64,000 nt of DNA, taken from positions 38,400 to 102,399 of the forward strand of contig CASIAE010000004.1 of the NCBI GenBank assembly GCA_949372605.1, written 5' to 3'. This document shows positions 27,516 to 36,480 of this stretch, in pieces. The position numbers and the translations under genes are program-made. Source of the DNA: an uncultured Flavobacteriaceae bacterium. Its GTDB lineage: Bacteria; Bacteroidota; Bacteroidia; Flavobacteriales; Flavobacteriaceae. Under the pieces are notes generated by a model. The model was not told the DNA's origin, searched no databases, and worked only from the letters and a program-made list of their open reading frames with translations. The stretch's first letter is position 1, and every line of letters starts with the position of its first letter.

Positions 27516-29213
27516 ATGAAAAATAAAATTATATTACTTTACAGTAGTCTTATATTAGTTTCAACGCTGTCTTGTACAGATGACTTCAATGAAATCAATC
27601 AACAACCTAATGCACTTTCTACAGAAGATGTAAGTGCCAAGTTTTTTGTTACTAATATTCAACAGAAGCTTTTAAGGCCTACAATGATACCTCTATGGTT
27701 TGGAGACGTAATACATCCTGATCAATTTTCTGGTTATGCATCAAATGGATGGGCTGGATCTGATTGGAATGGCGATTTAGGATGGGTATACAGCAGTTTT
27801 TATACTGACCTAGGTTGTTGGGACTGGCTTGCTAATTACAATAGTGATTTAACTTCATACTTGAACAATGTTGGTAAAGGTGGCACTTTAGAGGATGAAA
27901 TGTATTATGCTCTTGGGTTAATAAATAAAGGGTTTTACTATCAACAATTTACAGAAGCCTTTGGAATGATACCATATTCAGAAGCATCTGATCCAAAGAT
28001 AACATTACCCAAGTATGATGATCAAATCGATATTTACAAAGGTATAATTGCTGATCTTGATGAAGCCATTACTATTATTGGAAGTAATAATGAAGCTGGT
28101 AGTGGATTTGGTATACTTCGTGAAAATGATGTAGTATTTAATGGAAATATGCAAAACTGGAAAAAAGCTGCAAACAGTTTAAAGTTGCGAATAGCACTAC
28201 GTGCCCACGGCGGTGTGGGAGAGGATTTTTCTGCAACTACTGCTGCTGAAGCAATTTCATCAGGTGTATTAGCTGATGATGATGCTTTATTTAAAGGTTA
28301 TGCTGAAGAGGCAGATATATGGGGGGGTTCTTCATCATATGGAGATGTTTGGCATGCTTTTGCTACTAGTCAATGGAAAACTACTGAGGCGATGATAAAC
28401 ATCTTAAAAAATAGTGATGATCCAAGACTATCTAAGATAGCTAAACCTAGTGTTGGTGGAACAATGAAAATCGTGAAGCCAATTGAAGGTGATGGTGTTC
28501 CTCTAATAGCTGATCATGTTGCTTTTCTCAAAAGCACTCTTGATAAAGCTGGACTTGTTTTAGATACAGATTATACTTGGACAGAAACGGCTGCTGATTT
28601 GACCATCACCATGCCAGAAAATACTAATTATGTAGGTATGCCTTCACGTTTAAGCGGAAAGCTTAAGGGCTACATGCCGGATGAATTATTTTCTGACCCA
28701 GCGGACAGAATAACTCAAAAAACAAATGAAGGTAAGCCATTATTCCCAACAATTTTAATGACATCTGCTGATTCACATTTTATGATAGCAGAGGCAATTG
28801 TTAAAGGACTCGCCTCTGGTGATGCTAATACTTACTATCAACTAGGTTTAGATAAAGCGATGGCTATTTGGGAAACAGATACTGATACTGATTTTTTAGC
28901 TTCTAATATGGGCTCATTGACTGGAACTAATGAAGAAATGCTTGAGAAAATAGCAACGCAACGTTGGTTAGTTAATTATACCAACGGTTACGAAGGTTGG
29001 TCTATCGTTAGAGATACTGGATATCCCACTTCAGCTGTCATAACATCTGATAATAACGATATAGTGAGTTTTGCTGGAGAAATGAATGGAAAACAGTCAC
29101 AAAGGTTAAGATATGGCACCAGCACCTATAGTTCAAACGGAGCTAATGTAAATGCTGCTGTGGCTAAACAAGGTCCTGATAACATGACAACTAAATTATG
29201 GTTTGCAAAATAA
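27516..29213 (+). CDS. SusD/RagB-like glycan-binding lipoprotein
   Basis: 565 residues, starting 11 bases after susC. The lipobox is STLSC (Cys20), followed by the typical FNEINQQPNALSTEDV start of SusD proteins. TPR-like helices (YALGLINKGFYYQQFTEAFG; MIPYSEA) and the C-terminal QRWLVNYTNGYEGWSIVRDTGYP block match the SusD_2-like family. It forms the lid of the SusC channel on the cell surface and binds the incoming oligosaccharide. A strong terminator follows. Confidence 0.93.
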   Translation: MKNKIILLYSSLILVSTLSCTDDFNEINQQPNALSTEDVSAKFFVTNIQQKLLRPTMIPLWFGDVIHPDQFSGYASNGWAGSDWNGDLGWVYSSFYTDLGCWDWLANYNSDLTSYLNNVGKGGTLEDEMYYALGLINKGFYYQQFTEAFGMIPYSEASDPKITLPKYDDQIDIYKGIIADLDEAITIIGSNNEAGSGFGILRENDVVFNGNMQNWKKAANSLKLRIALRAHGGVGEDFSATTAAEAISSGVLADDDALFKGYAEEADIWGGSSSYGDVWHAFATSQWKTTEAMINILKNSDDPRLSKIAKPSVGGTMKIVKPIEGDGVPLIADHVAFLKSTLDKAGLVLDTDYTWTETAADLTITMPENTNYVGMPSRLSGKLKGYMPDELFSDPADRITQKTNEGKPLFPTILMTSADSHFMIAEAIVKGLASGDANTYYQLGLDKAMAIWETDTDTDFLASNMGSLTGTNEEMLEKIATQRWLVNYTNGYEGWSIVRDTGYPTSAVITSDNNDIVSFAGEMNGKQSQRLRYGTSTYSSNGANVNAAVAKQGPDNMTTKLWFAK

Positions 29214-29244
29214 TGTTTTATAATATTATGTTTTAATCATTGGT

Positions 29245-29274
29245 AAAAGAGGGCTCATAAGCCCTCTTTTTTTT
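29245..29274 (+). terminator. rho-independent terminator after susD
   Basis: AAAAGAGGGCT / AGCCCTCTTTT stem with a CATA loop and a run of eight or more T, 32 bases after the susD stop. It ends the fecR-susC-susD transcript and separates the esterase gene. Confidence 0.92.
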
Positions 29275-29311
29275 GGATTAGATGCTTAAAAGTTGTTACT
29301 GCTTTAACAAA

Positions 29312-29478
29312 GACTAATAAATTATAACACACAAGAATATACTCTCTCAAACGAGAATCTTAAGGCAACCATTTCAGACTTTAATAACTCTTTAAGTACT
29401 ATTAGAGAAGAGTTAAAGACTTGTGTTTCTAGTCTAACTGCGATTCAAACTTCATTAACAGTTCGAGAAAAATTATAA
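29312..29478 (+). pseudogene. coiled-coil gene fragment
   Basis: An open stretch without a start codon encodes NYNTQEYTLSNENLKATISD, then FNNSLSTIREELKTC...LTAIQTSLTVREKL and a stop. The regular hydrophobic spacing suggests a coiled coil such as a fibre stalk. It lies between susD and the esterase and is probably a leftover. The rest of the 29275-29568 gap shows nothing else. Confidence 0.35.
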
Positions 29479-29568
29479 AAATTCAACTTGTCTGCTTCAC
29501 TTCCTTTTCCAAGAAATATAAAAACATATTCTACATTTACCTAATTACAAAATTAAAAGCATAAAAAA

Positions 29569-30501
29569 ATGAAGAATAAATTTAGAACAATGACAAAAAA
29601 TATTTTTGTGTTATTAATTTTAACGGCACTACTATTTGGTTGTCGTGAAGATGATACAACTAAACCAGATGATAAGGAGTACAATTGCATCAATACGAAT
29701 CATTCTGGCCATACAACAATTGTACATGAAGGAGTAACTAGAGAATACATCCTGTATATACCTACGTCATATGACAGCAATACTCCTAGCCCATTGATAA
29801 TTAATTTTCATGGTTATGGAGGTTGTGCCTCAAATTTTTCAAGCGCAGTTGGTGATTTAAATTCGTTGGCTGACAGTGAAAATTTCATTGTAGCATACCC
29901 TCAGGCTGTTGTTGGCAAAAAAGGAGATGTATACTGGAATCCAGAAGACAACGGAATTCAAAACATAGAGGAAAATGATGTTTTTTTTACAGAGCAGCTC
30001 ATCGAAGATATCAGCAATGAATATAATGTTAATTCATCCAAAGTATATGCAACAGGATATTCCAATGGAGGTATGATGTCTTATGGTCTTGCATGCTCTA
30101 AAGGAGACCTAATTGCCGCAGTAGGAATTATGTCAGGAATCATGCTTGAACAAACATGCGATGTAAACAAGTATACCTCGGTCATACATTTTCATAGTAC
30201 TTCTGATAACGTACTCCCTTTCGATGGCAATCAGGATTATCAATCCGTTTCCGATGTGGTGAATTTCTGGTTAAGTCATAATGGCATTCCAGCTTCCAAT
30301 CTCGTTACAATAGAATTCAATGATGGTGACATGGAACGTGAATCGTATACAGGTGGAAACGAAAATACATCAGTTGTTTTATATACAGATTACAAAGAAC
30401 ACGATAAAGGTGGTCATGTATGGTTTAGTGGTGACATAGATGGAAACAGTCCAAACCAAATACTGTGGGATTTTTTGTCCTCTTACTCTCTTGATGATTA
30501 G
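29569..30501 (+). CDS. secreted CE1/LpqC-like esterase lipoprotein
   Basis: 310 residues with a lipobox (LLFGC). The alpha/beta-hydrolase fold of polyhydroxybutyrate-depolymerase/feruloyl-esterase relatives is seen: oxyanion region NFHGYGGCASNF, nucleophile elbow ATGYSNGGMM, a late DNVLPF aspartate and the histidine in DKGGHVWFSG. The family removes acetyl or feruloyl groups from polysaccharides. It lies 355 bases after susD, behind a terminator, so it has its own promoter but belongs to the same locus. Confidence 0.85.
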   Translation: MKNKFRTMTKNIFVLLILTALLFGCREDDTTKPDDKEYNCINTNHSGHTTIVHEGVTREYILYIPTSYDSNTPSPLIINFHGYGGCASNFSSAVGDLNSLADSENFIVAYPQAVVGKKGDVYWNPEDNGIQNIEENDVFFTEQLIEDISNEYNVNSSKVYATGYSNGGMMSYGLACSKGDLIAAVGIMSGIMLEQTCDVNKYTSVIHFHSTSDNVLPFDGNQDYQSVSDVVNFWLSHNGIPASNLVTIEFNDGDMERESYTGGNENTSVVLYTDYKEHDKGGHVWFSGDIDGNSPNQILWDFLSSYSLDD

Positions 30502-30775
30502 GATTCATATTTCACTTATAAAAATATTGATTTAATAACATTGCCTTAAATATTTGAGTTTGGAAATTGAAGACAAAGCAATGAGGTTAAGGTAATCAGA
30601 ATTAATATATGTGATAAACAATACTTATAAACAATAGCATTCCTAAACGAAGCTATTGCTAATAGTCAAAATATTAATTAAGTAATGTTATTTAAATATT
30701 ATTAAATACATATCATTAGTGCAGTTGCTGCCGTAGGAGTTTCATGCTTGTATAATTTCAGTTTATCTAACCCTT

Positions 30776-31798
30776 CTACTCCTCTTTTAAAACTTCCTTA
30801 ATGGAATACTTTTCCCAGGCTTTCAATACTCTGATTGTCTTATTGGGGTTCCGTTTTTCTATCTCCTTGAAGGCTTGTCCCAAGTCACTACTGTATTTCC
30901 AGTTGAATATTAGGTTGGTGGTTTTCAATTCATCGCCTAAAGAAGTTGTAAAATCATCCCAATGAATTGGAACCAATACCTCTGCTTTTAAAGGATCAAT
31001 CAAGTGTTCTTGGTAACCGTTGATATAGGATGCATCCATGGTTTCTAATCCTGCGATAGAAAGAAACAATATATCGGCATCAAAGTCAGTGGGAAGGCTG
31101 CCTTCCCGATAACCAGCACTTGCTTGAATGGCGAATTTCAATCCTTCATAGTCTACTAAAATGGTATAACTATCGCCTTCTTTGTAATCAAAAATGGAAG
31201 CAGGTGGATGGAGCGGGGCGCTTATTTCATTTTCCAATAAAACTTTCCTTTGTGCTGCATCGGGATACTGCCAGTGCTTGGACTTTACCACTTGAATCTT
31301 GAATTTCCCAACTGAATACTGGCTATCCCATTGTGGGGTCATCATCTGTTCTTCATCCAAGCCATGGCCTCTTCCAATATTGAGGGTAGAGGAAGACCCC
31401 CATAATTCGGCCTTGGTCATGTCTGCGACAAGAGCTGCATCCATGGCGTGATCAAAATGGGAATGCACAGGAATGATCATGTCCAAATTGTCGATTCCTG
31501 CCTTTTCCAAGCATTTCTGGATTACTGCTTTATTGGGTTTAACCTGACCAAACACTACTTCTGTGGCACTTGGCCGAGTAAAGAACGCATCTGTCATCCA
31601 AGCATTTTCTCCATCATCAAACAAAAGATTGGTGTTGCCCAAAAAGGTGACCGTAAAGGGTAGAGGAGTATCCATTTTCTTTTCCAAACCATAGCGACTT
31701 AGTTCCGCTGGTCTAGGACGGATATTCCATAAGACCAAGACACTTAGACTGCTCAATAACAGAAAAGCACCAAGGCCATAAAGTATTTTTTTGATCAT
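30776..31798 (-). CDS. MBL-fold metallo-hydrolase, membrane-anchored
   Basis: 340 residues. An N-terminal helix (LYGLGAFLLLSSLSVLVLW) anchors it, facing the periplasm. The metal motif is PVHSHFDHAMD (HxHxDH), with a further histidine in KSKHWQYPDA and one in VLVPIHWDDF. It resembles the UlaG/RomA-like branch of the metallo-beta-lactamase fold. The substrate is unknown. Base composition is less A+T-rich than its neighbours and codon use includes more GC-ending codons, which could mean acquisition from outside. Confidence 0.8.
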   Translation of the reverse strand: MIKKILYGLGAFLLLSSLSVLVLWNIRPRPAELSRYGLEKKMDTPLPFTVTFLGNTNLLFDDGENAWMTDAFFTRPSATEVVFGQVKPNKAVIQKCLEKAGIDNLDMIIPVHSHFDHAMDAALVADMTKAELWGSSSTLNIGRGHGLDEEQMMTPQWDSQYSVGKFKIQVVKSKHWQYPDAAQRKVLLENEISAPLHPPASIFDYKEGDSYTILVDYEGLKFAIQASAGYREGSLPTDFDADILFLSIAGLETMDASYINGYQEHLIDPLKAEVLVPIHWDDFTTSLGDELKTTNLIFNWKYSSDLGQAFKEIEKRNPNKTIRVLKAWEKYSIKEVLKEE

Positions 31799-31940
31799 GC
31801 TATTGAAGGTCTTGTTTATGGTTAGTTGCGTGTATTAAACACTAAAGTTAATATCATTTTAAGCGTTGACAAGAAACGGCTCTTGTAATTGTGTGAGTTT
31901 AAGTGAGTATTTGTAAGATTTATTTTATTGTTTTAGTTTT

Positions 31941-32126
31941 ATGAGTGATGCACTCAAGGTAAATAAAAAGCTATCTACTTTAATTGATGCAGAACTAAAA
32001 TAAACTAATGACGTTGGCCTAGATTACAATGATTTAATAAATGACTTTGAGGAAAAATTGATGTTATGGGAAAAAGAAATAAGAAAAGGGGTAGATATCA
32101 TATCGAATTATAACTGCTTCCAATGA
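31941..32126 (+). pseudogene. small frame interrupted by one in-frame stop
   Basis: From an ATG at 31941 the frame reads MSDALKVNKKLSTLIDAELK, a TAA, then 41 more codons (TNDVGLDYNDLINDFEEKLM, then LWEKEIRKGVDIISNYNCFQ) to a TGA at 32126. Both halves are protein-like and helical. It is probably one small gene cut by a point mutation. FR1 copy 3 follows at once. Confidence 0.35.
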
Positions 32127-32137
32127 AAAAAATAGAC

Positions 32138-32244
32138 ATTCAAAAAACCAACCCAAAACTCTCAATTTAACACCCCACCACTTTAAAATAAATCTATTTT
32201 CCTTTTGGGGATGTGCTGGTGAAATGGGTATATAAGCCTAATCC
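32138..32244 (+). repeat. dispersed repeat FR1, copy 3
   Basis: Full FR1 with the conserved frame PKTLNLTPHHFKINLFSFWG, CAGEMGI, stop, and the GCCTAATCCC flank. It lies between the interrupted small frame and the toroid-like enzyme. Confidence 0.8.
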
Positions 32245-32402
32245 CAAGCGTGTCGATTCGATCTACAATTTAATTATCGTACTTTAGCGAATTGAGTCTT
32301 AACAAAAACAATCTCGTGTCATGAGTGTAAAAAAAACCATAATATCTCTTTTATCGTTGGGGGTGACGCTTCCCCTACTACTCTATATTTTAGTCAATAT
32401 TT

Positions 32403-33971
32403 TTGCAGGTGCGGGAAGGAAAAATGGACCAGCCAATCGATCATGGAAATATTGAAATTCCCACGCAACGTACATTCTCTTTCCATAAAAATTCAGAACT
32501 AAAACAAAACATTCTTGACGGGTGGACGTCTAAAACACCTGAAGACTGGAAGCCAGATGAGAAGGTAAATCTAAAAAATGCGCGAATTGTAATCAGTTGT
32601 TTGTTGGAAGGCAAAAGAGTAAAAGAGATGAACCGATATCTGATGCGTCAAAAGGCAGTAGGTCACCCAGGTTCACCGTGGTTGCTCTACCCCCTTGGAG
32701 ACTATGACTTTAATGCCATGGCATTTACAGCTTTACTTTATCTCTTTGGCGAAAAGCCTGATTTGTTATACCCCAAAACAAGGGAGCATCTATTGAATCA
32801 TATACTTACCATAGAGGGGGATGAATTTCGGAGGAATGTGGGTTATCTGTTTTTGGAAGACTCTGAAAATCATATTTTAATGACTGAAGGTTCACGTTAT
32901 TTAAAAAATCAATGGCTCAGGAATCACGGGAACACAGCTCCAGAATACGATAATAAAACCAATGGTGTAGAGAAAAAGTTAATATTTTTTTTGGAGGAAA
33001 TAGACACATATGGATTCTATGAATTCAATTCAGCACCCTATCTGGGCTATACCTATTGTGCACTTTTAAACCTCAATGAATTTGCCTCTGGTGAAATTCG
33101 ATCTCTAGCCGGTGAATTATTAGATCGACTCAATTGGCAATACGCCATAAGTAGTTACAAGTTCAAACATTTCCCTCCAAACCGAAGAAGGTTCGGTAAG
33201 AGTTTTAAGAAAAATATTGATTCAGACTATCACACGGTGATGCTTAAGGTTTGGGCCAGTCTATATGATGAATCATTGTCAGTTGATATGTCTAGAGGAC
33301 AACACCATGCACTATGGGCTACATTTGTGTCATACAAACCAGCTGACAAAGTTATTGAATGGGTTTTAAATAAACCCAAACCCTATTTTATAAAAATGGG
33401 ACATGGATACAATTCATGCCCAGAAATTCTCTCGGGTGACCAGGGGTATTTACTATCTGCGGGAGGAGCAAATCAGGGGAGACGCTCACTGATTGTTGCC
33501 AAACCCATTATGCTATTTCTAGACGATGATGCATCGGAAATGGGGGAGGCGTTTCACATGTTTGGTCCAGGAGATGATTTTGTCGATTGGAACAATACGG
33601 GAGTATATCATGACTTTGCTTGTGCAAAAGGGAAAGTGCGAATCCCCGAAGGAAAAAACTCCGCAACTTCATCAGGGAACTGGCAGATATTTGCCATTAC
33701 TGAAGGTGTTTTTCTGGCAACATACTCAAAAAAAGAATTAGGTTTGATGGTAATTGTCCGAACCGACTCCCCAGAAAATGCTTTAGAAAAAGTGATTGAG
33801 AATAATTTGGATGAAGAGCTATTAAAGACTCGTTTTATTCATCCCAATGGTAATTTGATTGAATATGATTTAGATGCTCCAAAAGATCAATGGGTTATTA
33901 ACAATGTAAATAAAAAAACCGTGAATAGGAATTTCGACCAATGGCTTTTTTTTGAAAGTTTAAGTTTTTAA
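32403..33971 (+). CDS. unrecognised enzyme-like protein, probably helical toroid; signal segment out of frame
   Basis: The main frame (start about 32403 or ATG 32424) gives about 520 residues. Helix-rich blocks such as PWLLYPLGDYDFNAMAFTAL, SENHILMTEGSRYLKN and EFNSAPYLGYTYCALLNLNE resemble the (alpha/alpha) toroid proteins related to polysaccharide lyases and heparinase-type enzymes. The C-terminal half is beta-rich. An ATG at 32321 in another frame gives MSVKKTIISLLSLGVTLPLL, a signal peptide or membrane anchor, and runs into this frame only with a one-base shift near 32400-32420. So the secreted form probably needs a missing correction. No firm family assigned. Confidence 0.6.
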   Translation: MQVREGKMDQPIDHGNIEIPTQRTFSFHKNSELKQNILDGWTSKTPEDWKPDEKVNLKNARIVISCLLEGKRVKEMNRYLMRQKAVGHPGSPWLLYPLGDYDFNAMAFTALLYLFGEKPDLLYPKTREHLLNHILTIEGDEFRRNVGYLFLEDSENHILMTEGSRYLKNQWLRNHGNTAPEYDNKTNGVEKKLIFFLEEIDTYGFYEFNSAPYLGYTYCALLNLNEFASGEIRSLAGELLDRLNWQYAISSYKFKHFPPNRRRFGKSFKKNIDSDYHTVMLKVWASLYDESLSVDMSRGQHHALWATFVSYKPADKVIEWVLNKPKPYFIKMGHGYNSCPEILSGDQGYLLSAGGANQGRRSLIVAKPIMLFLDDDASEMGEAFHMFGPGDDFVDWNNTGVYHDFACAKGKVRIPEGKNSATSSGNWQIFAITEGVFLATYSKKELGLMVIVRTDSPENALEKVIENNLDEELLKTRFIHPNGNLIEYDLDAPKDQWVINNVNKKTVNRNFDQWLFFESLSF

Positions 33972-34032
33972 AAGGGGTTTAAAATCGGATTAAGCTTCTC
34001 AGCATATTAAATAAACTTATAAAAAAACAGTT

Positions 34033-34848
34033 TCATGGATGTTTATTATCGTTTAATAGACTTTTTATTTCTTTTACGACTAAAGGTAGAGCAGGAGCTT
34101 GAATTCCGTGACCATATCCTCCTAAAATAACATGTTTAACATTTTGATGACCTACAACTTTAAGCATGCGCATCATGTATGCATTTTCTTCTGTTCTTCC
34201 CAGCATCTCTAACTCTGGGTCACCAGTATATAGAACAATTGGTGGTGCGTCAGATTTTACATGAAATAGAGGAGCGAAACGATCAATTATAGGTTGAGTT
34301 TTAGGAATGTTTTGTTCAGCTCTTACTGTGAAATGTGTTATGGTGTGTCCGGTAAGTGGCAATAAGGCAAAAATGTCATTTGAGTCAATTTGATGAACTT
34401 GCAGATAGCTTTTATCTAAACCGACCATCAAAGTCAAATAGCCCCCAGCTGAGCTTCCACTAATGATTATTCTAGAAGCGTCTCCTCCATAACTTGATAT
34501 ATTTTTAAATGCCCAACCCACCGCAGCAGCAGCATCTTCAATATAGGTAGGAGCTTTCACTTTTGGGTGGAGGCGATAGTTCACCGCTATAACAGCAATT
34601 CCCTGTTCTTTTAATTCTTTGGGTACTGATTTATTTCCAAATGTTAATCCTCCTCCATGAAACCAAACGACTGTTGGAAATTTTTTTAAATTTCTAGGGT
34701 AATATAGATCCAATTTACATCTTTCTTTTTTGTATGTATTAGATGAATTATCTTCATAATAATAAATATTTTCTTTTAAAACGTATTCTTGTTCTTGAGC
34801 ATATAAAGTAAATGATATTAATAAAAATAATAGGATTAGTCTTTTCAT
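34033..34848 (-). CDS. secreted alpha/beta-hydrolase (esterase/lipase, BD-FAE type)
   Basis: 271 residues from the ATG at 34848, which gives a clean signal peptide (MKRLILLFLLISFTLYAQ); an in-frame start at 34872 is less likely. The HGGG oxyanion motif (VWFHGGGLTFGN), the nucleophile elbow ISGSSAGGYL, the aspartate in TGDPELEM and the histidine in GGYGHGI form the triad of hormone-sensitive-lipase-type esterases. It may deacetylate carbohydrate. The leader carries the shared CTAATAACCAACACTATG motif. Confidence 0.85.
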   Translation of the reverse strand: MKRLILLFLLISFTLYAQEQEYVLKENIYYYEDNSSNTYKKERCKLDLYYPRNLKKFPTVVWFHGGGLTFGNKSVPKELKEQGIAVIAVNYRLHPKVKAPTYIEDAAAAVGWAFKNISSYGGDASRIIISGSSAGGYLTLMVGLDKSYLQVHQIDSNDIFALLPLTGHTITHFTVRAEQNIPKTQPIIDRFAPLFHVKSDAPPIVLYTGDPELEMLGRTEENAYMMRMLKVVGHQNVKHVILGGYGHGIQAPALPLVVKEIKSLLNDNKHP

Positions 34849-35284
34849 AGTGTTGGTTATTAGATATTTCATATAATAAGAGCAACCCCCAATCGGCCTG
34901 TCTCTCCGCTTGGTAAAACCCTAACTACTATATAAACAAGTGATTAGAGGGGGTAAAACTTGTTTGATTACCGTAACTCTAGTAAAACTAAACAGTCAAA
35001 AAAATTCAATAGTAATTTTTAATTGTTACTAATCTACTCAAATAATGTCGGTTTTCTTTTGATAAGAGATATTAGTATGTGTAATAGTGAGGTTTTGATT
35101 GCTTTTATGTGTTGAATTTAATAGTAAAATTGGAGAAAGGTAGACTATTACTACAAAATTAGATGTTTAAATATAGAAATAAATATGTTTACAATGTGTT
35201 ACACTATGCATTGATATGCAATACGGGCTTGACTTGATAGAGGGTTGTGTCGTGTCTTAATGGATATAATTTAAAAGATAACCT
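34849..35284. other. 436-base gene-free stretch
   Basis: It contains the leader of the 34033-34848 esterase at the left end and A/T-rich DNA elsewhere. No coding frame or repeat of the families described here was found. Confidence 0.5.
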
Positions 35285-35416
35285 ATGGAATATTTAGACG
35301 AAATAATAAGCATGAGGGTCAAGCCTTCTGAAAAAGAAAAGATCAAATCAAGAGCAGCTGAACAAAAAATGAAGGTTTTTTCATATATAAGACTCAAGCT
35401 CTGTGAAGATCTCTAA
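35285..35416 (+). CDS. small ribbon-helix-helix-like protein
   Basis: 43 residues beginning MEYLDEIISMRVKPSEKEKI and ending FSYIRLKLCEDL. The pattern 'MRVKPSEKEKIKSRAAEQKM' plus 'SYIRLKL' matches short ribbon-helix-helix proteins of plasmid mobilisation (MobC-like) and antitoxin type, which bind DNA as dimers. It lies 16 bases upstream of the GRPKGS gene, suggesting a two-gene remnant of a mobile element. Confidence 0.55.
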   Translation: MEYLDEIISMRVKPSEKEKIKSRAAEQKMKVFSYIRLKLCEDL

Positions 35417-35432
35417 TTCATATTAAAATAAT

Positions 35433-35759
35433 ATGTACAAGAGAGAATGCATTATAAGAAAATTAAAGTCAAAGATGCCGTTTAAATCTGGACACGAACT
35501 TTCGAAAGGTAGACCTAAGGGGTCAGGAAACAAGTCAAGCGAGGTTTTCAAAAAGACCGATGCTGTGCTCACGGAAAATAATATTAAGCTAGTGCAGAAT
35601 GATCTGGATCAGATGCAACCTAGAGATAGAGTTGCTGCAATACTTCAGTTTATGAAGTTTGTCATCCCAACTCAAGAGGCAGTTGAAATAGAAGATGACA
35701 GCCAGGATACAAGAAGCGACTATATAAAGTTCGGAGGGTTTTTTTATGTGAAAAAGTGA
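35433..35759 (+). CDS. small GRPKGS-motif protein, mobile-element type
   Basis: 108 residues, or 94 from the ATG at 35475 (MPFKSGHELSKGRPKGSGNK), which looks the better start. The GRPKGSGNK block, a helical middle (NDLDQMQPRDRVAAILQFMK) and FVIPTQ resemble small proteins found beside phage or integrative elements in Bacteroidota. The last ten residues (KFGGFFYVKK) are encoded by the 3' half of the CGGAGGG-T-run terminator, so the natural end may have been replaced. Confidence 0.5.
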   Translation: MYKRECIIRKLKSKMPFKSGHELSKGRPKGSGNKSSEVFKKTDAVLTENNIKLVQNDLDQMQPRDRVAAILQFMKFVIPTQEAVEIEDDSQDTRSDYIKFGGFFYVKK

Positions 35760-35770
35760 CATATGTCATT
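35757..35770. promoter_or_regulatory. palindrome GTGACATATGTCAT
   Basis: The near-perfect palindrome overlaps the stop of the 35433 gene. A close copy (ATGACATATGTCAC) lies at 57998-58011, ahead of the minus-strand gene at 57939. The TGAC-N4-GTCA shape resembles sites of Crp/Fnr-type regulators, and a Crp/Fnr gene starts at 36481. The link is inference only. Confidence 0.35.
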
Positions 35771-35840
35771 TTTTAAATATCTCAATAATTATAATTTTAT
35801 GTGTAAATCAAATTTATAGTAATTTGGTTTGGTTATGTTT

Positions 35841-35871
35841 AAGCCCTCTGGTGGTTCGGAGGGTTTTTTTA
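35841..35871 (+). terminator. rho-independent terminator of the CCCTCTG/CGGAGGG type
   Basis: CCCTCTG pairs with CGGAGGG around GTGGTT and is followed by seven T. It lies 82 bases past the GRPKGS gene. The same hairpin recurs at 56061, and its two arms appear with a longer loop at the ends of FR2 copies. Confidence 0.9.
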
Positions 35872-35903
35872 TATATTGTATTTCAATCTAAAAAACATAT
35901 ATC

Positions 35904-36107
35904 ATGAAAAACATTGAAGACATTGCAATTTCAATCTTTGCAATAATTGGATTTGTTGCAATAATTACTGGTTTTACCAATCAAGCTGAACAGTCTGCGC
36001 AGCCAACATATGGAACACCAGAAAGTCACGTGTGGGAACTTGTAGTTGGGCCTACTTCTTCAGGTGATAGTAGGCTTGGTTATATAATAAAATTACTTGT
36101 GAAGTAA
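35904..36107 (+). CDS. small secreted or membrane protein
   Basis: 67 residues: an N-terminal hydrophobic helix (SIFAIIGFVAIITGF) and a tail containing TPESHVWELVVGPTSSGDSR, a block seen in short flavobacterial secreted proteins, where it usually continues into a longer C-terminus. Here the frame ends early at LLVK, so it may be truncated. Function unknown. Confidence 0.45.
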   Translation: MKNIEDIAISIFAIIGFVAIITGFTNQAEQSAQPTYGTPESHVWELVVGPTSSGDSRLGYIIKLLVK

Positions 36108-36226
36108 GAAAATATTCAAGAACTTGGCTATCAATTAAAGGTGTTGACTCAAGAACAGAGGCAAAATCTTACATTGTTACTCAAGAAGTTTCTTTCTAAA
36201 ATGAAAAACAAAACTAACCCTGAAAC

Positions 36227-36370
36227 TTAGTCAATTAAATTATTTACTAAAGCTAGTATTTTGTTTAAAGAAGTACTTTGTGTTTTTAGGCTGGAATCAT
36301 CATCTTTATAGTAAGCATTGAAAGTTAATAGTAATATTTCTATCAATAATAATTTAATTTTTTCATTCAT
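36227..36370 (-). CDS. possible 47-residue small protein
   Basis: Opens MNEKIKLLLIEILLLTFNAY with a hydrophobic start, then polar KDDDSSLKTQSTSLNKILAL. It lies in the 373-base gap 36108-36480, otherwise empty. No homology recognised; it may be chance. Confidence 0.25.
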   Translation of the reverse strand: MNEKIKLLLIEILLLTFNAYYKDDDSSLKTQSTSLNKILALVNNLID

Positions 36371-36480
36371 TTAGTCGTTGTTTTAAATTACAATTAACTT
36401 CTTGTATGAGGAATAAACATATTGATTATAGGTTCTCATATATCGTTGGTTATCTTTGTTACTTATTTCGATTATAGAAT

